A DNA stretch of 64,000 bases, taken from positions 124,001 through 188,000 of the forward strand of contig JAANDG010000175.1 in the NCBI GenBank assembly GCA_036852015.1, written 5' to 3'. The notes under the pieces were generated by a model. The model worked only from the letters and a program-made list of their open reading frames with translations, ran no database searches and had not been told where the DNA came from. Numbering within the stretch: position 1 is the first letter of the stretch; every line of letters begins with the position of its first letter. A program made the position numbers and the translations under genes. The DNA is from Pelodera strongyloides. Taxonomy: Eukaryota > Nematoda > Chromadorea > Rhabditida > Rhabditidae. Below, piece by piece: positions 1 to 14,139 of the stretch.

Positions 1-2027
1 CTATAGGATCATCAGAGGTTCTTAGCGGCAGGGACACGTTTTAAGCGTGTTTCACCCACTTTCTCTCCTTTATTCGCCGATGTTTTGATAGAATAAACAC
101 CCGAATTTACACAAAAACGTGCCTTTTTAAGCCTTTAGACGTGTGAAAAATCAGGCCTACCTATGTGAGAAAAAATTGTTTCAAACGTTTTTTCGGTAAT
201 CATGACTCATGACTGTATGGATGGCATAAACACAAAGGGGAAAGTTATATACCAAACAAAAAAGAGCTACGCCAAGGTACGGTTTTTGAACCGAAAAGAC
301 GTTTTTGAATGATAATCATAATTGTATAAATTAGCATAAAAAGAGAAAATGGGCATCGTTGGCCAATGCCAACGGCCAAGGGTGTGATGTCAAAGTGATC
401 GAGAATTTGAAATCAAGCAATTGGAAACATGTCATCTTCTCCATTGGCCCATTATATGTATTCATACTCCATGTTTATTTTCATTTAAATATATTGAACA
501 CAATTTCTAATGGCCTATACCTATACTCTATACTAAATGAACTGGAAGGATTACTTTTTACTTGGCCGTAATGAAAACCCAGAAAAGTGTACATTCATTT
601 CATCTAACTTTCTATAACGCAACATTCTTGCAAGATCTCAAATATTATAGTTTTTCAGAATAAATGCGGGCGGAAGAGAAATTCATGCATATTTCAAACT
701 GAATGTAAATGGAACCATTGCAAACAAATGTCCCTTTTTAGTATAGCGTGGGAGCAAATGGCGGCAGAATTAATAAAAAAAAGTCTATCAATTATTAACA
801 AGTGCAAGTTATTCTCTTGTAATATTTACCGAATGTACGCAAAACGATACAAAAAGAATCAACACTCTTTTATTGGATCTGAACACTTTTTGGTAGAATA
901 GAGTAAAAATTTGGCTCTAAATTCGAACCAAATTTTAGTTTTCAGATTGGCAAGAATGTAGGTGTACTCCACATATTTTGTGACAAGGTACCGTATCCAC
1001 TTCAAAACAAGTAAAGAAGTTTAATTTACAGAAGCCTAATTACAGTAACCGATTTCGATGTCGGGTGCGAATGTTTGATACTCAACCTTTTTGAGGGAAA
1101 TTTATTTCAAGAAAACCCAAATTGTAAAAACGTCTTAGCTCCTTGAGTTTTCCGAAGCTTTTATAAGCGCTAGTATTACTATTTGTTTTGCTTTGTATTT
1201 TGCGGGTCCACAGAGCTTTTTGTGCATACAAAACACAACAAATACTATACAGAAGAAAGCGTGTTTTGATAAGGCATAACAGCTTGTTCAGGTAAATCCT
1301 CGAGAAGTTATCACAACAAAATGATATTGTACTTTGTCAATTTTACTTAGCGTTATTTATAAGTTAATGAAATTCACAGTGAAATTAGTAATACGTTCAG
1401 TACACAGGACAACGACTGTTCATTAGTACTATTATCTAGCTATTATTTGGACAACTGTATTCCCTTGTATTGTATGCAAATTGTAATTCTTGTCCGTCAT
1501 ACTATACAAACTAATCCTAATGCCCATTGAACTTTATAACTACTGTACCCGGTGTTTTTCTTGATCTAGCAATTGGGACTAACATTATTTTACAATATTT
1601 AAAAAAAAACATACACGAACAAGAAAATTGGATTGTACACAGATATTTTGTTGTCTTTCGATCACTCAACCTGTTGGTAAAAGTGTGAAATTCGTGCACT
1701 TACTTGTGTTGTATGTTCTTTATATCTATTTGTTCTTATGTCGGCGAGTTCAGTGAGAACAGCACCAAAGATGTATCCTAGTTGCTAGAAAGGACAGATT
1801 CCAAGGGAAAGTAGACAATTAGAACAAGGTTTAAATGTTTATTCGAGTTTTTGTTGGAGCACAAAGCCATCCGAAACAGTAGAAAAAACATAGACAGAGT
1901 GGTATTTCGCGTTTTGTTGATAATCTTTGCAAATCGTCCTTCACCTATTACTCCATAGGGCTTTTATAGTTTTTTTTTTTGCGATGGGTCCATGGTCAAT
2001 TTCCGCTATAGGTGATATTGCACTAAA
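1..2027. other. gene-poor AT-rich stretch
   Basis: I see no convincing exon here on either strand. The open frames are short, rich in residues typical of AT-rich noise, and lack splice signals that would join them into a gene. Confidence 0.5.
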
Positions 2028-2198
2028 TTAAAGCGAAATGCTAGCCCCTTTGGAAAATTTGCATATGATAAGCATATCCTATGTATCCTATGCTAATTTT
2101 GTACGATTGCCGTGGACGATCGTACAAAATTAGCATAGGATACATAGGATTTGCTTATCATATGCAAATTTTCCAAAGGGGTTAGCATTTCTCTTTAA
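2028..2198. mobile_element. near-perfect palindromic MITE, TTAA-ended
   Basis: The element starts TTAAAGCGAAATGCTAGCCC and ends with the inverted copy of that sequence, ending in TCTCTTTAA. The two arms of about 85 bp pair almost base for base and meet near 2114 (GCCGTGGACGATCG). There is no room for a coding region. The ends match the TTAAAGCGAAAT family found at 30538, 33117, 37562, 41001 and 52415, but the body (CCCTTTGGAAAATTTGCATA) differs from them. It is probably a non-autonomous DNA transposon with TTAA as target duplication. Confidence 0.85.
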
Positions 2199-5100
2199 AC
2201 TAACTTGAAATTTGCTTGATAATGACCAACAATCAGATATGTTTCTTAGACTATGCTTATAAGTGAAAATTGTGAACTTTGAAGAGCACCAATGTTCTTG
2301 CTTTCTGAACTTCTCCATTGCTCGGAATCTCTAATCTATAACTGATCAAGACCATCTTTGTGAGAAAATTCTTGCAAATATGCAGAATTCTTTGAAAGGA
2401 GTCTTATCTGGAAGTTTGCTGAAACAGATCAAGATTGCTTGTTCTTTTCTTTAATAAGGCATCATGTTTGAGCAGTTTTTGACTATTCTGTATGTGCCTT
2501 TGCTAGGCTATATTTGAGTTGGTCAATGATGCGTACGTTGTATGTTCAGACACGTATACATATGTTAGCGGTTCGGTATTAGCTGACGGTCTCTAAAGGT
2601 TCCTACAAAAGAAATAATAGAATGATTCCAAAGAAATGCGCCAGTGAGCACAAATCGTGACATTGAGAAAGTGGCGCCAAAGGCACACTTTCCTATTTTT
2701 AGCGCATTTCTGTTTGATTTTAGAGCAGTTGTATCGAACAAGTGTGAAAACTTACAGAACACTCAAAGCGTTGAGCGATCAACAAATTTTAAGCACTTCA
2801 CAGAGGAAAATCACTTTGTGGCCAAGTTCTCACGGTCTGTGGTGCTGGAATTGGAGGTTCACGTCAGGAGCACTGAACACATCATGTCAACTAGAAAAGC
2901 TTTCACGGCGTACAACAGGGTCCGCCAAATCGGGGCGGCCTACCTAACATCGCGCGGAGTGTGCGCGCAAGGTGTGAAATTTCTGTGGGCGCTCTGATCG
3001 CGCACTACACGCGTCAACTTGCAGCACCCCTTTCTTGAATTATATTTTTTTTCGATATGCTTCAGAATAGTGGAAGGCGGGTTGTTCCCATCATATTTGC
3101 AGTCTTACATAAACCAGCTAATTGAATCGTGTACTGCACGGCACGGGTGACCCGTAAAAAGTTGACCGACAAGCTAGAAATGATTCAGAACTTGCTCGAA
3201 AATTACCCTGCCAATGATCGTATAACATAGCTTTTGTGCAAATATGAGCGTATATGGACGGGAATGGCGGTCTGTCTAAAGCCTATAAGAAGGGTCCCCC
3301 GTCTTTCAGTCTTTACGTGATTCTTTCTGTTTGTGTACAATTCTTTTTATGGAAACGACGCTGATGACCAGAGAACGCACTGAAAACTTGGATTTGGCAT
3401 ATAGTCAACTGTCAGCCACCAGGGACGTATGCTAATTCATTGGAAAATCAGAATACGGTAAAAACACGAATGTTTCAACTATAGTCGATAAGATTGACAT
3501 AGCTTACGAACTTTGGTTGTAAGCTATGTTCGCCCCAAATACAAATCACATAAATGGCATGATCTCACGATCAGCTTTTACATAGCGAAAGGTTTTCGAA
3601 TGCTCAAGAGTAAGACTTTTTCAGCCGGGTTCAAATTTAACTTTTGGCCTTTGTAAAAGATATTCTAGTTGAGGATAACTTACTTTTGCACAGATAATGA
3701 TTTTCGGAGAAGCGAACACTCAAAATAAAACGAACGCTTCTTGTTTTATGTAATGTCTGATGCGAACTGGTCACATTCAGGGGAAAGGTGCAAAAAGAAC
3801 TGATTTGACATTGAGAACCACGTGGTGGACGAATAACGAAACCTGCAAGGAAACTAGTGCAAAAAGTAGAAGTGGACGAAGGTCTGAGATATAGGACAAT
3901 GTTTTGTAGTTCCTGAATTTAGGAATTCCTGTATGGATTTGATATTCGCATGTCTTATTGGTTGCGAATAATAAAAAGATTTCCTTCTATATACCGGTGA
4001 ACTTGCTAACGTCATAGGAACCCCATATATAACATACTATCAGTTCTATGGCGGCCCATTTATGTATTTTGGGATAAACTTTGTTTGCACTAATGAGTTA
4101 TGTATTGGTTTTAATTCATTATATTTCATACTGTTTGCAATTCACACCTGGTTTGTTTTTTAATTAATTAAGGCTTATATTATTGGATTCTCGTATTGTG
4201 CCAAGAAGGGACATATGCTTTGCATGAAAGTAACAAAAAAAAACAGCACCAGTGGAGGGTGCACTTGGGTACTCATGGACGAGTGCTTGATTAAGCTTTT
4301 TCACCTCGGCTTTGAACTCTGATGCCAATGATAAATGATCTCTAAAGAGGTCTGGGCAAACAATCCTTCAACACTTGTTGGATGCAAGAGAATACACAGA
4401 TTTACTAGAGTCTGTCGAACACCCAATGCGAAAATAGAAAGGGGCACGCGAGTATACTGGGTAGTTGGGTAGACGCTGGGGGAAGGAGGGAGAAGTTGTA
4501 AATCTCCTTGGGGACGACGTTCGATACGAACTATGAAGGAAGGCGCAGCAACTTCGCCGATTCCTCGAAAGGCAGGACATTGTCCAGTAAGACGTATGAA
4601 AAATTACACGGCATTTGCATGTAGAGAGTTCAGGGGACGTGAAGAAGTTCAGGGGCGCAACGTTGTGTGACATAATAATACCCAAAGCTTACCGAGTTAC
4701 GGTTGTTATTCCCCTAACTTATGAAATCCAGGGCCTCAGAGCTTTTGGTAAAGATGCATAAGCATAAGCATTGGTAATTGGTAAAGAATTGTGTCGTGAT
4801 TTCTCTCGACCTCGAGATAATCTATTGTCTTAAATGTTGTTGCGAACCCCCTCAGCCTGCTAAATCCTCTTTACCGCCAGCCATCGTAAATTAGCTATTG
4901 CCGCAGACACGCCCACTATCCATACTAGGAGAGGGATCGATCAGCTCGTCAGTTCCCTGCCTGGGGCAGCAGGGGCTCACGGCCTCTCATTATGTTAATG
5001 TTATTGTTATCCTAATTGATAAATATAAAATCGGCAACCTTGTAACTACACAACAACATCGCACAGTCGTGACAGTATCAAATACCATGTACAAATTCTG

Positions 5101-5888
5101 ACAAATTGAATTCAAACTTCCCCTGCCTGCCGGGGAACAGTAACATAATATTTATTACGTACACAAAAATGTAAACGCACAGCTTGTCTTTGTCGAACGT
5201 ATCACAGAAAACATATATAGGAGTCGAAGATCACTGTCATACTGTCATACAAAAATAAACAACTTATCTTTAAAATATTTTAAGCATGCACAATTGTAAG
5301 GACCTTCGTGGAATTCATTATTGGTATATTCGTCTTTTTGTTTGCGAATCTCTGGGAAGTGAAGGGAAAATCTGCTGTGTGAAGATTTCAAAGTCGAAGC
5401 TGAGATAGCTAACGGTGTTTCTCTGCCGGTGTGGGGAATTGTATGGAATGGGAATTTCATAGTTTGTTTATTATTTATCTGGAACAGAGAAATTATAAAA
5501 AATAAAAGCAGAATATGCTTGATGCGACGGCGAGTATTGCGCGAGAGGAAAATATTATCCTTCTTTTATACCAGAAAGAATAGGTAGCAAAGCTTGAATT
5601 ACAGAAGACTCTAGTGTGAAACATCCTCGTGATACGGTGATTGACTTCTAAGCTCCTCTTATTTTTCCTAATGGGCAAGATGGGAAGATCTAGGGGCTAG
5701 GTAAAACAGCCAACATATAACACAAACACACGCGTACTAAATACCGTAGTACCTGGAGAGTGCACAGGTGCTCTTGCGAGAAGACATGCAGAGTATTTTT
5801 TTTTTCAAAAAATTCAAATTTGTTTATTATTTTTATTTTGTTTGTTTGTTTATTTCTCGTCTTTTTTCCACATTGTATTTATAATTCT
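2199..5888. other. gene-poor stretch
   Basis: No gene is recognised. The longest frame (2644-2997, +) has no family resemblance, no splice signals and a competing frame over the same bases. A locally GC-richer patch lies at about 2920-3010. The rest is ordinary AT-rich intergenic DNA. Confidence 0.45.
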
Positions 5889-6118
5889 TTGGGCGCATTT
5901 GAGTTGGGCAAAATGCGCTAATTTCGCGAAATAATTGGTTCGAGTTGATAGGGTGAGAGATTGTTGACAAATAAGAGAGCCCAGGAAAAAAATATTTCCA
6001 AGACTCTGCGTCTCTCCTATGAGCGGGATATTTCGCTGCGCGCTAACACTGGCTAACAGTGAACTCGAACTGATTATTTCGCGAAATTTATGCATTTTGC
6101 CCAACTCGAATGCGCCCT
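5889..6118. mobile_element. palindromic element with GGGCGCATTYGAG ends
   Basis: The left arm begins GGGCGCATTTGAGTTGGGCA and continues with an AATTTCGCGAAAT core. The right arm is its inverted copy and ends at the complement of the same 13 bases (CTCGAATGCGCCC). The arms are about 55 bp long around a spacer of about 115 bp. A fragment of the same right arm recurs at 27936-27962, and the outer ends resemble those of the element at 58579-59573. It lies just upstream of the USP48-like gene, so it may form part of that promoter region. Confidence 0.75.
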
Positions 6119-6329
6119 TTGGTACTGCTGCTCTCCAACGTGCCTTTAAGTGTATCTTGCCTTGCGTTACTTGTATGGTGCTTCCTGCGACCGCGATATT
6201 TGGTTTTTGGAATGTTGAATGTCGAAGTTCATTCATCTGTTCTAGTTGTCTGTATTTATGCCCATTGAATGTTCTCGAAGCGCGTGCGTGTGGTCTTAAT
6301 GGCACTTCTTGAACGTCTTTCATGTGTCC

Positions 6330-6339
6330 CGCATTTCAG
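6330..6339 (+). promoter_or_regulatory. probable trans-splice acceptor of usp-48
   Basis: The sequence CGCATTTCAG ends 40 bases before the predicted first ATG, and no upstream coding exon is visible. This fits a spliced-leader addition site giving a short 5' leader. It could also be the acceptor of an untranslated cis exon. Confidence 0.45.
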
Positions 6340-6379
6340 AACTTCTTACACCTGAAGCACATTCATATTTCCTTATGAT

Positions 6380-9300
6380 ATGGCTCGGCCTGTCAAGTCG
6401 AGCACTACTCGCAAGAAGGTCAGTACTCCGTTTCTATTCAAGCCACCATTTCCGCTTAAAACATAAAATATTCACTTATGCCATTGTTTGGCTAAACGAC
6501 AAAACCGCATTGGAGTTGGTTTTGTTAGTTTAGAAAGTCAGGAGTTTGGAAAACAGTGCACCTGGTTTGACGTGTCGGGGAAAGGGGAAAGTACTTTTTG
6601 AGGGTCGTAAGTTGAAGTTGACTCTTCGTAAAATAAAAAAATTGCAGGTACGCGATGAGATCTTAACCGAGGCGCTGCAGATCGAGAATCCATCGTTCAG
6701 CGATGCGTGGCGGATGTACCAATTGGGTGTTGTTGGTTGCCAGCACGTTTGTCCTGCCAAGTTAGTTTCTTTTATTGGTGTGCATCTACCATGTTTAAAA
6801 ATACATCCCATATGGAGACGTTTCCTTAGTCCCTGGTGTTTTGTGCTTTACACAAGTAAACATGGTTTTGGTTAGTTGTCTGTTGTCTCCGATCCCAATC
6901 CGTGGCGGCGGAGTAATAACTACGTTGCTAATTTTGCGAAAGGCGAGGAACATGCATTTCATGTAATCAACATTTTATGCACTTTATTGCCGTACACAAG
7001 GCTAGGGTCGTTAACTGCAGTTCTATCCTAATTGCTAATTTTTCATTTTAGGCCCACTAATTGTCGGAAGAATCCGTATTGCTTAGCCCGAATGGGACTG
7101 GAGAAATTCGAGAAATTGATCAAGAACAGTGAACAGTCACATAATAAGGTAAGTTTATTGTCAAGTCGAGTAATTTTTTTCCTGTGACCACTTTTACCAA
7201 ACTGTGCCGCTTGCGCAGACTGGGATGCATATGACTTAGTCGCAGCTTATTCTCCATCTGCTTCTCTTTAGTTGAAGGAAAGCGTGGTCGCCCGTGATGT
7301 GGACTCACAACCTTGTGGCCTTGTTAACTCTGGAAACTTTTGCTATGTGAACAGCTTCTTACAGGTATTCTCGTTTGATTTATTTATTTACGTGCTACCG
7401 ATGTTATTAGTTGTCAGGATCTTATGGGCTTTGGAATGCAGTACCTTGTACCTGTCTTCTTTCACTAGTTCATCACTTCGATTTTAGATTTTCTTCAACG
7501 ATCCGGAGTTTCGGCAGATCATCTTTGATTGGAAACCACATCCGGAATACAGTCCGTAGGTTTTATTAATGTCGTGGCGACGTTCTTGAAATTCTTTCTG
7601 TTTTCAATAGCGTCCAAGCGAAATTACTTGGGAAAGTTTTCACGTTTTTTTCTCTCGTTGCGGACTGTTGTGGTAAGTTATATAAAGTAGTTATATTTTT
7701 TGTGATACTGTCTACTCTGATATTTGTGAATAATTTTCTTATTCAGGCCACCTCCGCCAAAAATGGACGTGCAGGCTGTGATGAGCTCACTACAAGAAAT
7801 TTTCTTTCATCTTCAGACTTCCCCATTTGTAGGTTTATCGTTTTATCCTTTTTCAATTTCCTTCAATCAGTAGTGAATTATGCTCACGTCTTGACATTCA
7901 TGCCAATACATGTTTCTTGCATTGAATGCGATTTCTTATGGTATCTTCGAACAATTACGTTTATTGATTAAAACAAAGATATCCCATGTGTGATGTTGTG
8001 AAATTTCGTCAAGTTGGTGTATTTCTTTGCGTTCAGGAGGAGTGCGAGGTTGCTAAATTCACGAATGCACTCCGTTTGGGCAACGAGCAACAAGACGCCC
8101 AAGAATTCACACTCTGCTTTTTTGACGCCCTGGATCGAAATCTAGGCAACCATCCAAATGGAGATTCAATCAGAAGACGGATCAAGCAACGATTTCAGGT
8201 AAATTAATCGGATTTGGGAGAAATCTGAAAAGTAAATGTTGTGCATGTGCGCTCGGTTCTTCGCTGTGTATGAAATATCAGAGAGCTTTCTTCTTGTTCC
8301 CTAAAAAGAAAATATTATTGAATACTTTATTCTGAAAAGAACAAAAGCGAAATGATACAACGTGAACAAATACGTAAAAAACGTAAAGCGAAATATTGGA
8401 CAACAGAGAAAGAGGGCAGGTTCGTAGATAAATGGCTACACATGGGGATATGTAATGTGTAAACTACTATTCTTTTCATTCAGGGTTCGATAACCCAGGC
8501 AATCAACTGTGATTGTGGACGGAGGAGTGAATCCACAAATGTTGTTTCTTCCCTCCAACTCAGCATTGATGGGTCAAAGACACTCACCGAGGCGATCAGT
8601 AGATATTTATATCCCGAAAGGTGGGTTACTTAAAAGTAATCTAACTATGTGGATAGTATAGTACGTAACCTAACTATGTGGATAGTATAGTAAATCATTA
8701 CAACTTTTCACTCTCTCATCTCAGTCCTGTAGGGAGTGATTTGAAGATCACGAAAATTCCGCAGTATGGGTAGGTTGGGCGCGGACGGTTTTTCTACTAC
8801 CCTTTGTGTTGCCTTATAGATAATTTTGTGGGTTTATGACCAGAAGAGTATATTTGATGTTTTATTTGTTTTGTTATTTCAGTCTCGATGACTTCCGTTG
8901 TCCCTCTTGCAATAAAATGGGAGGAGTAACCAAAACGGCACAGTTCAAAACTATTCCTAACGCTCTCATCTTGCAGCTGAACCGATACGTTTTTGACGCG
9001 TAAGCCCTTTTCCTTAATATTTTTCCATTTTGCGAGTTGCATTGGTGAATTTCTTGAATTGAATTAGTTTGCGTTAATGAAGAATATGCCCACATTCTAT
9101 TATTCGTGAATGCTATTCATCTTTTGAAGCACATTGTTTGCGCAGTGTATTGGTAAATATGTTGCATATCTTATTTGTGCTATATTGCTTCTTTTAATTT
9201 GTGAGCACGCCGTGAACAGGTCAACTGTGCATTCAGTGTTTTTAATAGAAAAGTTTAGCACGGGCCGCAACAAGAAACTGAAATCAGCTGTGCAGTTTCC

Positions 9301-12300
9301 GCGTCAGCTCAGCTCGACAGTACTTCAACCTAATGCTCCGCAGGTAATGATTTGCCTTCTCATCGTGCCGCCGGCTCTTTGTTGTGAAGAGCCTAACGTG
9401 GCTTGTATGCATATTTGACCTTACATTAGAATAGTTGTAATTTGTACTTATGTTTTGTGTTGCTTAGGTAATGTACGAGTTGTGCGCAGTTATGATCCAC
9501 GAAGGTGACAATACTCACTGCGGGCACTATTACGATGTGATCAAACGACCAGAAAATGGAAAGTGGTATCTATACAATGACGAGGTAAGCTAGCTTTCTT
9601 CACCATATGCTTTTTGTTCTCTTTATATGTCATGCTTGCTCAGGTGCCTTTTTTGGAGTAGTAGTTTGGATTCTTATTTTCGTATATATTTGATATTTTC
9701 TGTTTTCTAGACCGTTAAAGAGACCAAAGCTCCTGGGGTGGAGAAGGAGAAGAGTACTGCAGTTTCCAAGCCGCCCATTGATCTCCGAGCGTGCTACGGT
9801 CTAGTGTACAGGCAGATAACACCACACCACCCGATCAACTTACCGCCTCCGGATGTGAGCCTTATGTGGCATAATGAGGTAAAGGAGGCTATTGAGAAGT
9901 TGAAATGCGAATAACTTTGTCTACGCGCCATGCACATATTTATATGAAGTTGAAATTTGAATATATTTATTGTCTACGCCCCAGGCACATTTTTTACCGG
10001 CACATGAAACATTTTACCTTTTCATGATTTTTTTTCTACGATACTGGTACAGGCAACATGCAAAGTGTTTTCATAGATAGCCTAGATGTTCGGTTCTAGA
10101 AAACTGCCTTACCTTTTCTTGGTTTAATAGAGATGTGTTCTTCTTCAGCGTGACTGTTGTGTTAAGGTTCGTGAACGCTTTGATCGCGACTCGTCTCGTC
10201 AAGTGGATGCCGGTGCGAAAGGATTATCAGAAGTGAAGAAAAGACATCAGATTATTTGTGACCTCATCGATGAGCTTGAGGTTGGTCTAACTTCTTTCCT
10301 GGAAGCGCACACTGAAAACCAATGTAACATAGTTTGCACGACCAGGGCTCAGGCTCAGGGCTATGATAAAGTAAAGAAATATGCACGTCTGTAGTGTTTT
10401 ATCTGTTTTCCTTTGCTTGGCGGAATATAGTATGGTAGTATAGTATGACATTAGAATTTTCTTTTTCACTTTTATTTACGCCTTTATAACGTTTTTTTTT
10501 AGATGAAACCGCAAGAATTATCGGAATATGTGAAACATCCAGAAATAGTATCGTTCCTCCCCACGGATCTGATCTCCGATATTATTAGTGAGTTTTTTGA
10601 TTGATTTTATTTCGGCAAGTCTCAATTCTTTTTTTATATGATGGATGTGGGACTGATCAAATAATTGTATTAGCCATTGTTACGTTTACTTTGTAAGTTC
10701 CGATTCTAATTCTTTCACTTTTTTGTTTGTTTTATTATTGCCATTGCAGTAAATGAATATGATCGTGTGGAACGGCGTAAGAAGATTGTCGAATGTAAGG
10801 AGAATGGCCTTCAGACAGATCTGCCTGTGAGTTTCTTGTTTTACTACGTTGTTTTGAAATTTGACATTCTTTCATGGATGTCATTCTGTGGATCCTCTCT
10901 GATTACCGTATTTTCTTGGTGAATTTGCTTCTATTTAGGACTCTGATCTCGACGCGTGCACTTCCAGTGCTCCTTCAACGCCGGAAAAGTCTAATGGGTA
11001 TGTTAATCTGACTAATTGTTTCTTTTTTTTACTATTGAAATGATCATCGATATCGATGATATTTTTTGTTCTGTTCATTCTGTAATTGCGCCTATGTTTC
11101 TGCTGATTTCCAACTCCTATCAGCCCTGTCTTGTCAATTTGTGTAACATAAGTTTTTTTGTTCGAAATTTGAATTTGATTGACTTTATTTTTTATGGATT
11201 CAGATTTGTGAATGGACGGCGTGCTAGTGGAAGGAAATTGGTGTATCGAGTGGAAAGAGACGGAATTTCACCGTTACTCCAAGAACATTCAATCTCATTG
11301 TGCTCACACGGGAAACTGGATATTGATCAGGTGAGCTCGATTCATACAGTGTTATCGACTCCTACGTGATTATACCTGAAATAGGAATGATTTTGAATTT
11401 TGAATGTGACCCAGTGCCTCTTCTGGTATTCTGTGTATACGGTCAGAAAAGATTTTTGCGATTTTTTGACGTCTTTTTTTTTAGCTGTTTGCCCTTTTCA
11501 GTTTTTGTGCGGTCAAGTACGGGCTGTTAATGGAGCTGCTGCAGACAAACTTCTTTCTCGATATGCAATATTGGTGAACACGGAGGATGGGAGGGAGCGA
11601 GGGGCACCAAATGGGTCAGGACTTTGATGTATATTGGTATAGTTATGATGTTGTAATTTGCATACGATATGGTGAACGTTACCATTCTTATTTGGAATAA
11701 TGAATCGCGTATGGCGTGAAAATAACCAGGAGCTGGAGGACTGAGAACTGAGTTATGTATATAATTTTTTTTTATTGAAACAATGAACAAACATGATGAT
11801 ATATAATAACCTATTTTTCAGCCGTCAAATCTGCGTGGAATGCTTGGAGCTTTTGAAGAGAGAAGCTTCATTCAAAAGCGAATTAGCAGCCGATGAAAAG
11901 CTTGCGACGAAGATATTAAAGGAGGAGAAACTGAGGTATGTCTGATTTAAAGCGGTGTGGTGCTTCGTGCTTCTGAAACGTATCCGGGAATGTTATGGAT
12001 TATATGTGCAAAGGTATGTGTCTCTCAACAGTACACTTCGCAAACCACTTAACCACTTGTTGATACCGCTCCAAATTCCAAATGGCACATAGTCTCTTTG
12101 ATTCATTGCAAGTTGCAACTTGCAAAATCTCAGATTGCTGCGTATATACGTGTATTATTTTCAGATGTTCCGTTAAAAACCAGGCTCCGCGCCCGGAAGA
12201 TCATGTGTACATTGCAAGAAAATGTCTGCAGAACTTCAAACGTCTTGCCAACAAGGAAATGCTGTATCAGCGACGGCAACAGGTCCGAATTGAACAATTT

Positions 12301-14063
12301 TCATTTGTGTGCCATTGACATAAAGGGAAAACCTCGGCTTGCGGATTGTCACATTTAATAAGAAACAAGAAAGTTTATCATTGAACAAAATGTATGCGAA
12401 TGTTACTTCATCAAAAGTTATTTCAGCTTTCGGGCAATCTTTTTCGGGATTGATGTTGCTTAAACTTTCGTAAATGTACGCACTATTATCTAATGAGATT
12501 TGTATCTCTAATACTATGAGTGAAACATGTGGTTTGGTTCATGCGTATCTGAATAGTTTTGGGCAACACCATTCTATAAACTTTCCTTTTAGGAAAACAC
12601 TTCTGTGATGTTGTTCCGTAGTCGTCATGTGCCGCGTCCGTCTGCTATTCCAGTGAGTGATTCTCTTTGTGATAATTGAAATATCTTTGCAACTTCACGT
12701 GTTATATGTGCATTCCGTTGGATTATCTCGTGAAATTTTCGGTTTTCCCTCGAGAGGTTAACACTATATGACGTAGTCACGTACAATTTGGAGTGGGAAT
12801 ATTTGATCACATCCATCGTTGCGAGGTTGTTAGGCATACTGATACAGACACTCACTCATCGTCCACCAATCCGGGTGTTTTCAGCGTGAAAACCGGAAAA
12901 GGAGTTTAAGTCGTGAAGGCACTGAAGGGTCCGAATCGCCTTTACAGAAGGAGAGGAAAGACGACTCGGTAGGTTATAGAAGTTGTTTGTTTCGTTTGTT
13001 CGTTTACAAGTATAACACAAGATGAGGGAGGGTCTAAGAGTTTAACAACGTGCATGGTGCATGACAAAGGTTAGGGTCTGGGAGCCTAACAAATGACAAG
13101 GTCAGTGACTGTGCTGTGCGGGTATGCTTTAATAGATAATGCATCATGTGAAAGTAGTTTGAGTTCATATTGTTGAACCGAATCTGAGAGTTTCAGGACG
13201 TCGAAGTGATCGGTGTTGTCAATAACCTTGTTTCTGCGTTCGAGGTGAAGAAAGAGGAATCACCAACTGCGGTACGCTTTGTTATGGCCTATGTCGTAAA
13301 TACATATTGTGCAGGTTTAATGTTGTAACAATAAGTGCCATGTACAGCGTATTTTAAATTAACTTGTCTTTTGTTTGTACTTCAGTATATGTAACTCGGT
13401 ATATTGTCGGTTGAAAAAATTAAGTTGTGAAACTGTCTTAGACGGTGACCCCATGGGGCAGGGGCATCCTTGTGGTAGGGTTTCGACAAATGGTTGCTCT
13501 AAGAAACCTAAGGTCCTTTCATTGATCCTTGAACTTTGCAGAATCAGTCTACAACTCCTGATATCGAAAACACAGCGGAGAGTTCGACGAATTCGCATAT
13601 AAATGGGAATGGGTAGGCATGTTTTTATTATTTTATGTAACTTGTGGCTCGGTCTCGGCGATTCCGATCCATTCACGGAGAGAGTATTATAACGTATTGT
13701 TTTCCACTTTTAATTTGATCTCTAATAGTCAGACTTACGTTGTTGTGTTCAGTGCTCGCAGTCGCTCGTCGATGAGTACTTCTTCTGACAAAGACGATGA
13801 CATGGTGGACTTCAATTCAGAACTCAGATGCCCACACGGTAGGCGGTTGATGTCTGATAAATAGAGAGGGTTTCGAATTTTAGTTTCGAATTTTAGAATT
13901 TTAGGTTTCGAACTCATTTTGTAATCAGTTAGTTCCGTTTATTTGTGTTTTACAGGTGGCGTGGAAATGGACGAGTTTCGTCTTTCAGCGAGTCCTGAAG
14001 AGTGGGAAGCCTTGTCGAAGAACTTTAGCAAAAGGTTCAAGGTTGGTAGTCGTTTGTCTGTCG

Positions 14064-14139
<76 letters not shown>

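Noticed and set aside
2644..2997. 117-residue frame
   Set aside because: A competing frame covers the same bases, and there is no domain, splice context or codon pattern to support a gene.
5850..6323. 157-residue minus-strand frame
   Set aside because: It runs across the palindromic element at 5889-6118 and the usp-48 upstream region, with no recognisable protein signal.
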